A DNA stretch of 64,000 nucleotides from Bacteroidales bacterium (GTDB lineage: Bacteria; Bacteroidota; Bacteroidia; Bacteroidales; F082): the NCBI GenBank assembly GCA_017538795.1, contig JAFYIE010000079.1, forward strand, positions 82,918 to 146,917, given 5' to 3'. A program made the position numbers and the translations under genes. This document shows, piece after piece, positions 56,672-64,000 of the stretch. The notes beneath the pieces were generated by a model that was given only the letters and a program-made list of their open reading frames with translations, was not told where the DNA came from and searched no databases. Within the stretch, counting starts at the first letter, position 1. Every line of letters starts with the position of its first letter.

Positions 56672-56729
56672 GCACAATCATTGAACCTTTCTGTCATCGT
56701 CTGCGGCTACTTGTGCTTAAACCGCAGAC
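56672..56729 (-). promoter_or_regulatory. structured 5' leader of the RHS locus (hairpin, possible pseudoknot)
   Basis: In the leader of the leftward transcript, the arms GTCTGCGG and CCGCAGAC (56699-56706 and 56722-56729) form an 8-bp stem with a 15-nt loop. Six loop bases (GCACAA on the transcript) can pair with TTGTGC about 30 nt downstream (56672-56677), which would make an H-type pseudoknot. Together with the two promoters and the pyr leader it fills the 468-bp gene-free stretch 56627-57094. Chance pairing is possible. Confidence 0.4.
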
Positions 56730-56787
56730 TTTAAAAATCGTTTTCAATATAACCCGTTTCATAAGTTCTGACTTTTAATTATCGATG

Positions 56788-56818
56788 CAAAATTACAACG
56801 TTTTTTTTCGTTTGTCAA
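56788..56818 (-). promoter_or_regulatory. promoter of the leftward RHS locus
   Basis: On the minus strand: TTG (56818-56816, in TTGACA), 20-bp spacer, TAATTTTG (56795-56788). The first gene starts at 56626, giving a leader of about 155 nt. Confidence 0.65.
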
Positions 56819-56895
56819 GGGTTTTTCTCATAAAAGATTTTAAGATTTGCATCTTTTTTTCGCAAATTTTGTTAAAAAATTTTTACAAAATTTTT

Positions 56896-56926
56896 CTTGA
56901 CATCTCAAAAATTTATCGTATTTTTG
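56896..56926 (+). promoter_or_regulatory. promoter of pyrBI
   Basis: TTG (56897-56899, in TTGACA), 19-bp spacer, TATTTTTG (56919-56926). It nearly repeats the ABC-operon promoter in sequence and spacing. The expected transcription start near 56930 gives a leader of about 165 nt before pyrB. Confidence 0.8.
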
Positions 56927-56933
56927 CAATCCG

Positions 56934-57110
56934 ATGATACTACAAAAAACGTTATCGGGTTCGCGTCACAACGACGTCAAAAAAGGAAGCAATTCCTCAA
57001 CTTTTCATCATTTTCTATCAGCTGACGGTCAATTAAAACCGTCATTTTTTTTGCCCGAAAATCATATAATTAACAAATCAAAATATCAGCAACAATGTCA
57101 ATCTCATTAA
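56934..57110 (+). CDS. putative pyrBI leader peptide (pyrL-like)
   Basis: An open frame of 58 codons begins at an ATG just after the expected transcription start, runs through the attenuator hairpin and its T run (encoding FFL), and stops at 57108-57110, 16 bp inside pyrB. This copies the plan of the enterobacterial PyrL leader, where a ribosome close behind RNA polymerase prevents the terminator from forming when UTP is low. Peptide sequence is not conserved and need not be. Weak points: no ribosome site, and only a few nt of leader before the ATG, so translation would have to be nearly leaderless. Confidence 0.45.
   Translation: MILQKTLSGSRHNDVKKGSNSSTFHHFLSADGQLKPSFFLPENHIINKSKYQQQCQSH
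57023..57052 (+). terminator. intrinsic terminator in the pyrBI leader (attenuator)
   Basis: TGACGGT (57023-57029), 8-nt loop, ACCGTCA (57038-57044), then eight T. It lies 43 bp before the pyrB start, between promoter and gene, so it must be bypassed for pyrB expression. A small hairpin with a GCAA loop (GGAA/TTCC, 56985-56996) and a T-rich stretch (57001-57020) lie just upstream, where a pause site would be expected. Confidence 0.8.
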
Positions 57111-58015
57111 AAAACCGCAGCCTCATTTCAATCAGCGACTACACGCCTGAAGAAATTTGCCACGTTCTGGACATAGCCGAGGACTTTGAGAAGAACCCGC
57201 ATCAGAACCTTCTGAACGGCCGCATCATCGCCTCGTTGTTCTTCGAGCCATCCACACGTACCCGTCTCAGCTTTGAAACCGCCATCCAGCTGCTCGGCGG
57301 CAACGTCATCGGATTCAGCAGCACAGCAGGAACCAGCGTACAGAAAGGCGAATCGCTCGCCGACACCATCACAATGGTAGCCTCCTACGCCGACCTCATC
57401 GTGATGCGTAACCCTATCGAAGGCTCAGCACGCTTTGCTTCTGAAGTGTCGAAAGTGCCGGTCATCAACGCTGGCGACGGCGCCAACCAGCACCCTACAC
57501 AGTGCATGCTCGACCTCTACAGCATCCGCAAAACACAGGGAACACTGGAGAACCTCGAAATCACCTTGGTCGGCGACCTCAAATACGGCCGCACAGTGCA
57601 CAGCCTCGTGGAAGCCATGTGCAACTTCAACGCCAAGTTCAACCTCGTCTCCCCTGTCGAGCTGAAACTCCCGAGCGTGGTGAAACAGCATATCAAAGAT
57701 AAACATCTTGAATATCATCAATATACAGAACTCGAAGAGGCCATCCCGCACTCAGATATCATCTACATGACCCGTATCCAGCGCGAACGCTTCCCAGATC
57801 CTGAAGAATACGAAAAAGTGAAAAATTCATACGTTCTCCGCAACGCAATGCTTGAAAACTCGAAGCCTAACTGCCGCGTACTGCACCCGCTTCCACGCGT
57901 CAACGAAATCCATGTCGACGTCGACGCCAACCCGAAGGCTTACTACTTCCAACAGGCTCAAAACGGTGTTTACGCCCGCGAAGCTCTCATCGCCACAATC
58001 CTCGGATTAAAATAA
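57095..58015 (+). CDS. pyrB: aspartate carbamoyltransferase, catalytic subunit
   Basis: A 306-residue enzyme joining carbamoyl phosphate and aspartate, the committed step of pyrimidine synthesis. The carbamoyl-phosphate site STRTR is at residues 53-57 (within [13 protein letters not shown]); other motifs are the HPTQ tetrad in [25 protein letters not shown] and HPLPRVNEI. Length matches the E. coli catalytic chain. It is followed by pyrI, and expression is probably controlled by the attenuator in its leader. Confidence 0.97.
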   Translation: MSISLKNRSLISISDYTPEEICHVLDIAEDFEKNPHQNLLNGRIIASLFFEPSTRTRLSFETAIQLLGGNVIGFSSTAGTSVQKGESLADTITMVASYADLIVMRNPIEGSARFASEVSKVPVINAGDGANQHPTQCMLDLYSIRKTQGTLENLEITLVGDLKYGRTVHSLVEAMCNFNAKFNLVSPVELKLPSVVKQHIKDKHLEYHQYTELEEAIPHSDIIYMTRIQRERFPDPEEYEKVKNSYVLRNAMLENSKPNCRVLHPLPRVNEIHVDVDANPKAYYFQQAQNGVYAREALIATILGLK

Positions 58016-58105
58016 TTCAAAATTTAAAATTTAAAATTCAAATTGAGGATATTAAAAATGAATCTTTAAATTTTTAAATTTTAAATCTTAAATCTTTAAA
58101 TAAAA
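58016..58105. repeat. A/T heptad-type inverted repeat between pyrB and pyrI
   Basis: Directly after the pyrB stop codon, left-arm units TTCAAAA, TTTAAAA, TTTAAAA, TTCAAAT (58016-58043) have a strict 7-bp period. The right arm (58061-58101) has units like AATCTTT, AAATTTT, AAATCTT with 7-8 bp period. The arms are roughly complementary. The same design as the other heptad elements, in an all-A/T version, placed inside an operon. Confidence 0.6.
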
Positions 58106-58109
58106 AATT

Positions 58110-58577
58110 ATGGAAAAGAGAAAAGAATTAGTTGTGTCAGCCATTGAAAATGGCACCGTTATCGATCATATCCCTGCAGACAAAGTGTTCCAGGTCGTTA
58201 AGATTTTGGGCCTCGAAAAAGTCAGCACCCCTGTGTATTTCGGCACTAACGTCGACAGCAAGAAATACGGAAAGAAAGGCTTCATCAAGGTCTCCGACAA
58301 GTATTTCGCACCTGAAGACTACAACAAAATCGGTTTGGTGGCTCCTACCGCTTCAATCATCGAGATTAAAGATTACGAAGTGATTAAGAAACAGACGGTT
58401 ACGCTTCCAGACAGCATCGAACACATCGTGAAATGCTTCAACCCTAACTGCGTCACTAACAAAGAACACGACGTCCCGACCAAGTTCACCGTGATCAAAG
58501 ACGCCGAAGGCAACATCAAACTTCATTGCCACTACTGCGAAAAGAACACGACACAGGATAAACTGGAGTTTATATAA
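58110..58577 (+). CDS. pyrI: aspartate carbamoyltransferase, regulatory subunit
   Basis: A 155-residue regulatory chain that binds CTP and ATP and zinc-links the catalytic trimers into the allosteric holoenzyme. The nucleotide-binding domain includes NGTVIDHIPADK and GLEK. The zinc domain has four ligands: Cys109, Cys114, Cys140 and Cys143 (CFNPNC and CHYC). Its presence means the enzyme is of the feedback-controlled, E. coli-like class. It lies 94 bp after pyrB, across an A/T repeat element, and is followed by a strong terminator. Confidence 0.96.
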   Translation: MEKRKELVVSAIENGTVIDHIPADKVFQVVKILGLEKVSTPVYFGTNVDSKKYGKKGFIKVSDKYFAPEDYNKIGLVAPTASIIEIKDYEVIKKQTVTLPDSIEHIVKCFNPNCVTNKEHDVPTKFTVIKDAEGNIKLHCHYCEKNTTQDKLEFI

Positions 58578-58583
58578 ACAAAA

Positions 58584-58608
58584 AGCCCGCCTGCGGCGGG
58601 CTTTTTTT
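58584..58608. terminator. bidirectional terminator between pyrI and DUF3467 gene
   Basis: AGCCCGCC, TGC loop, GGCGGGCT, with a T run on the right (58602-58608) and an A run on the left. It can stop transcripts from both sides: pyrBI rightward and the rpoBC-DUF3467 unit leftward. The T run overlaps the DUF3467 stop codon. Confidence 0.88.
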
Positions 58609-58915
58609 ATGCCTCCCCTGCGCTCCCCATCGTAAACGGAGCCGCCATATTGTCATTGATATCCTTAATCGGACCGAAATTCTGTTCGTATTTCTGCAAA
58701 TTTTCAGCCAACGCTCTGTATAATCTCTTCGCGTTCTGAGGAGTCATGATGACTCTCGAGCGCACCTTCGCCTTCTGCATCGCCGGTGCAATCTGCGCAA
58801 AATCAATGACGAATTCTGTTGGTGAATGGCTGATGATAGCCAGATTTGAATAAACACCGTCTGCAACTGCCTCCGGAATGTCAATATTCAATTGTTTCTT
58901 GTTATTGTTTTCCAT
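58607..58915 (-). CDS. DUF3467 family protein
   Basis: A 102-residue cytoplasmic protein of a small family found after rpoC in Bacteroidetes. The core VYSNLAIISHSPTEFVIDFAQIAPAMQKAKVRSRVIMTPQNAKRLYRAL (in part) is typical: a beta hairpin and a helix that ends in the basic stretch KAKVRSRVIMTP. No function is established. Position behind rpoBC suggests co-transcription with RNA polymerase genes, although a heptad repeat separates it from rpoC. Confidence 0.88.
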   Translation of the reverse strand: MENNNKKQLNIDIPEAVADGVYSNLAIISHSPTEFVIDFAQIAPAMQKAKVRSRVIMTPQNAKRLYRALAENLQKYEQNFGPIKDINDNMAAPFTMGSAGEA

Positions 58916-58933
58916 AATTCTATTTATTTAAAA

Positions 58934-59012
58934 AGCCATTAGCTACTAGCCAATAGCCATTAGGTAATTAATACTAATGGCTAATAGCTAACGGCTAATG
59001 GCTAAAGACTAA
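58934..59012. repeat. heptad inverted repeat between rpoC and DUF3467 gene
   Basis: Left arm: AGCCATT, AGCTACT, AGCCAAT, AGCCATT, AGGTAAT (58934-58968). Centre TAATACT. Right arm: AATGGCT, AATAGCT, AACGGCT, AATGGCT, AAAGACT (58976-59010). The arms are inverted complements with exact 7-bp period. The element ends at the rpoC stop codon. Confidence 0.8.
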
Positions 59013-62000
59013 TTACGCCTTTACCGGCCCAGCTTCAACCACTTCAGGCTGCAGGTCGTCTTTCGAACCGACAATCAAATCGTCGTATTCGCGCAAACCT
59101 GTACCTGCAGGAATCTTGTGACCAACGATGACGTTCTCCTTCATACCCTCGAGATAGTCGGTCTTCGCGCTGATAGCAGCCTGTGTCAAGACCTTCGTTG
59201 TCTCCTGGAATGAAGCAGCCGAGATGAAGCTGTCGGTCTGCAATGCAGCGCGGGTGATACCCTGAAGCACCTGGTGTGCCGTTGCCGGCTGTGCGTCACG
59301 AGCCTCAACAAGCTTCTTGTCGCGACGTTTCAATGATGAATTTTCATCACGCAGTCTTCTTGCCGAGATAATCTGTCCCACGAACAATGTATCTGAATCG
59401 CCCGGATCGGTAACAACGACTTTTCCGAAGATGTCGTCGTTGGTCTCCTGGAATGCGATCTTGCTGACGAGCTCGCCCTCAAGGTATCTTGTATCACCCG
59501 GATCGTCGATTTCAACCTTACGCATCATCTGACGAACGATGACCTCGAAGTGCTTACCGTTGATGGTAACACCTTGTGAACGATACACTTCCTGAACGTT
59601 GTTTACAATATATTCCTGAACCTTCATAGGGCCTTCGATAGCCAAAATGTTGGCAGGTGTGATAGCACCTTCCGACAATGGCTGACCGGCCTTCACATAG
59701 TCGTTTTCTGAAGCCAAAACCTCCTTCGTTGTCGGGATGAGATACTTCTTAACCTCGCCTGTCTTCGATGTGACAACCAAAACACGGTTACCACGGACAA
59801 GCTTCTTCTCGAATGAGACCTCACCGTCGATTTCTGAGATGATAGCCGGCTCTGAAGAGTTACGTGCCTCAAAGAGCTCTGTAACACGTGGAAGACCACC
59901 GGTGATATCGCCCAAACCTCCAGTAGCACGTGGCTTCTTGGTCAGGATGTCACCAGCCTTGATCTTATCGCCGTCTTCAACCATGACGTGTGCGCCAACT
60001 GGCAAGTCGTACGACTTGATAACCTCGCCGTTCTTGTCAACGATTGAAATAGATGGGTTCTTCGAGAACTTACGTCCTTCAATGATAACACGCTCGTTGT
60101 AACCTGTCTGCTCATCTGATTCGTTACGGAATGTGACGTTTTCAACGATGTTGTCGAAACGTGCCTTACCGTCGTGCTCAGAAATGATAAGTGAGTTATA
60201 CTTATCCCATTCGCAGATGATATCGCCCTGGTTGACGTCGCTGCCTGCCGGGATGTACAACTTCGAACCGTAAGGGATGTTCTCTGTAACGAGAGCAACG
60301 CCTGTGTTGTGGTCCAAAATCTTCATCTCAGATGCACGGCTCACCACGACCTGATACTTGTTACCATCTTTATCTTTATAGTCAACAGCACGTAAGTCGT
60401 TGATAATCATCTTACCGCTGTAGTCTGCCTTAATCATTGAGTCTTCCGATGTGCTCGATGCAGTACCACCTTGGTGGAATGTACGCAAGGTCAACTGTGT
60501 ACCAGGCTCACCGATTGACTGTGCCGCGATAACGCCGACGGCCTCACCTCTCTGAACCAGCTTGCCTGATGAAAGGTTACGTCCGTAGCAGTTGGCGCAA
60601 ACGCCCTTCTTCGACTCGCAAGTCAACACGGAACGAATCTCAATAGTCTGGTCTTTCAATGGTGAATCGCAGATCTTCTTTGCAATATCCTCAGTGATTT
60701 CAGCGCCGCCATTGCAGAGCAACTCGCCTGTCTGAGGATGGAAGATGTCGTGCAAAGCCACACGACCCAAAATACGGTCGTACAATGACTCGACGATTTC
60801 CTTACCACGTTTCAAAGCTCCGATCGACAAGCCTCTCAAAGTGCCGCAGTCTTTCTCAGTGATGATGACATCGTGTGCCACGTCAACGAGACGACGGGTC
60901 AAGTAACCAGCGTCAGCGGTCTTCAAAGCGGTATCGGCCAAACCTTTACGAGCACCGTGAGTTGAGATGAAGTACTCCAACACTGACAAACCTTCCTTGA
61001 AGTTCGAAAGAATTGGGTTCTCGATGATCTCAGCACCACCGGCTGCTGTCGATTTCTGCGGTTTCGCCATCAAACCTCTCATACCGCAAAGCTGACGAAT
61101 CTGCTCCTTACTACCACGAGCTCCTGAATCCAGCATCATGTAAACTGGGTTGAATCCCTGGTCGTCCTGAGGCAACAGCTTCATAACTTCGTCGGTCAAC
61201 TTGGTGACGACGTGACCCCAAATATCGATAATCTTGTTGTAACGTTCGTTGCCTGTGATGAAACCCATGTTGTATTCTTCACGGATGGCGTTCACTTCCT
61301 CATTAGCCTGACGGATCAACTCTTCCTTAACTGAAGGAATCAAAACGTTGCCGAGGTTGAACGACAAACCGCCTTTGTAAGCCATGTAGTAACCCATGTT
61401 CTTGATATCGTCCAAGAACTTGGTTGTAACAGCTGTACCAAGCAGTTTCACCATATCACCGATGATGTCACGCAAAGCCTTCTTGTTCAACAGTTTATTG
61501 ATGTAGCCAAATCCTGCAGGAACAACCTGGTTGAACTTGACACGACCCACTGTTGTCTCCACCATTTCCTCAACGATTGAGCCGTCTTCCTTACGAACCG
61601 GCACCTTCACGTAGATGATGGCGTGCATATCGACTTTCTTCTCGTTGTAGGCTATGATAACCTCTTCTGCCGAATAGAATTTCTTGCCTTCACCTTTGAC
61701 GATATGGTCTGGAGTGCTCTTACGTGGTTTTGTGATATAATACAGACCCAAAACCATGTCTTGCGAAGGTACCGTGATAGGAGCTCCGTTGGCAGGGTTA
61801 AGGATGTTGTGTGATGCGAGCATCAAAATCTGGGCTTCCAAAATTGCCGCGTTGCCAAGTGGCAAGTGCACAGCCATCTGGTCACCATCGAAGTCAGCGT
61901 TGAAAGCTGTACATACCAATGGGTGCAGACGGATTGCCTTACCTTCAACCAACTTAGGCTGGAAGGCCTGGATACCGAGACGGTGCAATGTAGGAGCACG

Positions 62001-63314
62001 GTTCAACAGAATCGGGTGTCCTTTCAAAATGTTCTCGAGGATATCCCACACGACCGGGTCTTTACGGTCGACAATCTTCTTTGCCGACTTCACTGTCTTC
62101 ACAATACCGCGTTCAATCATCTTACGGATGACGAATGGTTTGTAAAGCTCAGCTGCCATATCCTTTGGAAGACCGCATTCGTTCATGTTCAAATCCGGAC
62201 CGACCACGATAACCGAACGGCCAGAGTAGTCAACACGTTTACCGAGCAAGTTCTGACGGAAACGTCCTTGCTTACCTTTCAAGCTGTCGCTCAATGACTT
62301 AAGCGGACGGTTAGAGTCAGTCTTCACGGCGCTTGACTTACGTGAGTTGTCGAGCAATGAGTCAACAGCTTCCTGAAGCATACGTTTCTCATTACGCATA
62401 ATCACGTCTGGAGCCTTGATTTCGATGAGTCTCTTAAGACGGTTGTTACGGATGATGACACGACGATAGAGGTCGTTCAAGTCTGATGTTGCGAAACGTC
62501 CGCCATCGAGCGGGACCAATGGTCTCAACTCAGGTGGTGTCACAGGGATGACCTTCAAAATCATCCACTCTGGACGGTTCTCGACGTGCTTGTTGGCCTC
62601 GCGGAATGCCTCAAACACCTGCAAACGCTTCAAAGCATCGGCTTTACGCTGCTGTGATGTCTCTTTATGTGCCTTATCGCGAAGTTCGCCTGCTTCTTTC
62701 TCGAGATCGATCTGAACCAACAAATCGTAGATAGCTTCCGCACCCATCTTGGCGATGAACTTGTTAGGGTCTTCTGCCGGAAGATGCTGATTTTCAATAG
62801 GAAGCTTCTCTAAGATGTCGAGATATTCCTCTTCTGAAAGGAGGTCGAGTTTGTTTATGCCTTGTTCGGCCATGATACCCGGCTGAACCACGACGTATCT
62901 TTCATAATAGATGATGCTGTCGAGTTTCTTGGTCGGAATACCAAGCAAAGCTCCAATTTTGTTAGGAAGCGAGCGGAAATACCAGATATGTGCTACCGGC
63001 ACAACCAACTGGATGTGACCAGTACGCTCACGTCTGACTTTTTTCTCTGTAACTTCCACGCCGCAACGGTCGCAAACGATGTTCTTGTAACGGATGCGTT
63101 TGTACTTACCGCAGTGGCACTCCCAGTCTTTCACAGGTCCAAAGATTCTTTCGCAGAATAAACCATCGCGCTCAGGTTTGTAGGTGCGGTAGTTTATTGT
63201 CTCCGGCTTTAACACCTCACCGTATGAACGGTCGGAAATGCTTTCCGGTGATGCCAAGCTGATGGTAATCTTTGAAAAGTTGCTGTTTAATGTGTTATTC
63301 TTATTTAAAGCCAT
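59013..63314 (-). CDS. rpoC: RNA polymerase subunit beta-prime
   Basis: A 1433-residue largest subunit of RNA polymerase. The N-terminal zinc finger is [20 protein letters not shown] near residues 67-86; the catalytic Mg-binding loop is [12 protein letters not shown] near residue 470; a second zinc site lies around [13 protein letters not shown] near residue 900; and the trigger-loop region ends [19 protein letters not shown] (in part). Length is normal for Bacteroidetes. It lies 26 bp downstream of rpoB. Confidence 0.99.
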   Translation of the reverse strand: MALNKNNTLNSNFSKITISLASPESISDRSYGEVLKPETINYRTYKPERDGLFCERIFGPVKDWECHCGKYKRIRYKNIVCDRCGVEVTEKKVRRERTGHIQLVVPVAHIWYFRSLPNKIGALLGIPTKKLDSIIYYERYVVVQPGIMAEQGINKLDLLSEEEYLDILEKLPIENQHLPAEDPNKFIAKMGAEAIYDLLVQIDLEKEAGELRDKAHKETSQQRKADALKRLQVFEAFREANKHVENRPEWMILKVIPVTPPELRPLVPLDGGRFATSDLNDLYRRVIIRNNRLKRLIEIKAPDVIMRNEKRMLQEAVDSLLDNSRKSSAVKTDSNRPLKSLSDSLKGKQGRFRQNLLGKRVDYSGRSVIVVGPDLNMNECGLPKDMAAELYKPFVIRKMIERGIVKTVKSAKKIVDRKDPVVWDILENILKGHPILLNRAPTLHRLGIQAFQPKLVEGKAIRLHPLVCTAFNADFDGDQMAVHLPLGNAAILEAQILMLASHNILNPANGAPITVPSQDMVLGLYYITKPRKSTPDHIVKGEGKKFYSAEEVIIAYNEKKVDMHAIIYVKVPVRKEDGSIVEEMVETTVGRVKFNQVVPAGFGYINKLLNKKALRDIIGDMVKLLGTAVTTKFLDDIKNMGYYMAYKGGLSFNLGNVLIPSVKEELIRQANEEVNAIREEYNMGFITGNERYNKIIDIWGHVVTKLTDEVMKLLPQDDQGFNPVYMMLDSGARGSKEQIRQLCGMRGLMAKPQKSTAAGGAEIIENPILSNFKEGLSVLEYFISTHGARKGLADTALKTADAGYLTRRLVDVAHDVIITEKDCGTLRGLSIGALKRGKEIVESLYDRILGRVALHDIFHPQTGELLCNGGAEITEDIAKKICDSPLKDQTIEIRSVLTCESKKGVCANCYGRNLSSGKLVQRGEAVGVIAAQSIGEPGTQLTLRTFHQGGTASSTSEDSMIKADYSGKMIINDLRAVDYKDKDGNKYQVVVSRASEMKILDHNTGVALVTENIPYGSKLYIPAGSDVNQGDIICEWDKYNSLIISEHDGKARFDNIVENVTFRNESDEQTGYNERVIIEGRKFSKNPSISIVDKNGEVIKSYDLPVGAHVMVEDGDKIKAGDILTKKPRATGGLGDITGGLPRVTELFEARNSSEPAIISEIDGEVSFEKKLVRGNRVLVVTSKTGEVKKYLIPTTKEVLASENDYVKAGQPLSEGAITPANILAIEGPMKVQEYIVNNVQEVYRSQGVTINGKHFEVIVRQMMRKVEIDDPGDTRYLEGELVSKIAFQETNDDIFGKVVVTDPGDSDTLFVGQIISARRLRDENSSLKRRDKKLVEARDAQPATAHQVLQGITRAALQTDSFISAASFQETTKVLTQAAISAKTDYLEGMKENVIVGHKIPAGTGLREYDDLIVGSKDDLQPEVVEAGPVKA

Positions 63315-63340
63315 AGATTTACAAAATATTAAGAGCTTTT

Positions 63341-64000
<660 letters not shown>

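Noticed and set aside
58934-59012. CRISPR array
   Set aside because: Units of 7 bp without spacers and arranged as inverted arms; no cas genes.
59013-63314. Open frames antisense to rpoC and other long genes
   Set aside because: They mirror the codon pattern of strongly supported genes and show no protein-family features.

Overview
This 64 kb window is chromosomal DNA from a member of the Bacteroidetes, most likely an uncultured, anaerobic, gut-type Bacteroidales. Several independent signs agree. Promoters carry the Bacteroides -7 box TAnnTTTG, in the best cases with a TTG element 19-20 bp upstream. Shine-Dalgarno sequences are mostly absent. Five secreted proteins end in a type IX secretion (T9SS) sorting domain of the YPNP type. 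There is a complete Na+-translocating NQR complex, an ADP-forming acyl-CoA synthetase, DUF4835 and DUF4159 proteins, a bamD-rpoZ-coaBC-recN cluster, and rpoBC followed by a DUF3467 gene. I see no rRNA, tRNA, CRISPR array, insertion sequence or prophage.

Layout, left to right. 1-9.8 kb: the 3' end of a cation/proton antiporter, a gingipain-family C25 protease, and nqrABCDEF, all rightward and tightly packed, some genes overlapping. 9.8-21.2 kb: an acyl-CoA ligase behind an array of direct repeats; a CotH/lamin-tail T9SS protein; a leftward set (LTA-synthase-like enzyme, ffh, folD, an OmpA/PD40 protein); then a YggS-type PLP protein and nadE. 21.2-32.8 kb: a PHP-like protein (leftward); EamA transporter, TrmH-type methyltransferase and acyl-ACP thioesterase (one operon); ADP-forming acyl-CoA synthetase with a small membrane protein; an ABC transporter with a GntR regulator; and an M16 protease. 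32.8-46.3 kb, mostly leftward: recN, DUF4835, coaBC, rpoZ, bamD, a T9SS M14 carboxypeptidase, dapA, a small unknown, then (after a rightward MBL-fold gene) a zinc-ribbon protein, DUF4159, rsmE and argS.

46.4-56.6 kb is the clearest accessory region. It is a leftward run of five exported proteins: a lipoprotein, a T9SS repeat protein, a YadA-head-like protein, a 141-residue T9SS protein with an RHS-like YDPDGNR motif, and a 2067-residue SpvB/FG-GAP/RHS protein. By eye it is more A+T-rich than its neighbours. 56.6-58.6 kb is pyrBI behind a long leader. 58.6 kb to the end is DUF3467, rpoC and the C-terminal part of rpoB (leftward, running off the window).

Most noteworthy: (1) the pyrBI leader has a good promoter, an open 58-codon leader frame that runs through an intrinsic terminator and overlaps the pyrB start, the layout of enterobacterial pyrL-pyrBI attenuation; (2) several intergenic elements built from roughly 7-bp repeat units arranged as inverted repeats at gene ends, with different unit sequences but the same design; (3) a palindrome at the transcription start of the ABC/GntR operon, a likely autoregulatory operator; (4) the RHS locus with its separate T9SS-tagged companion.
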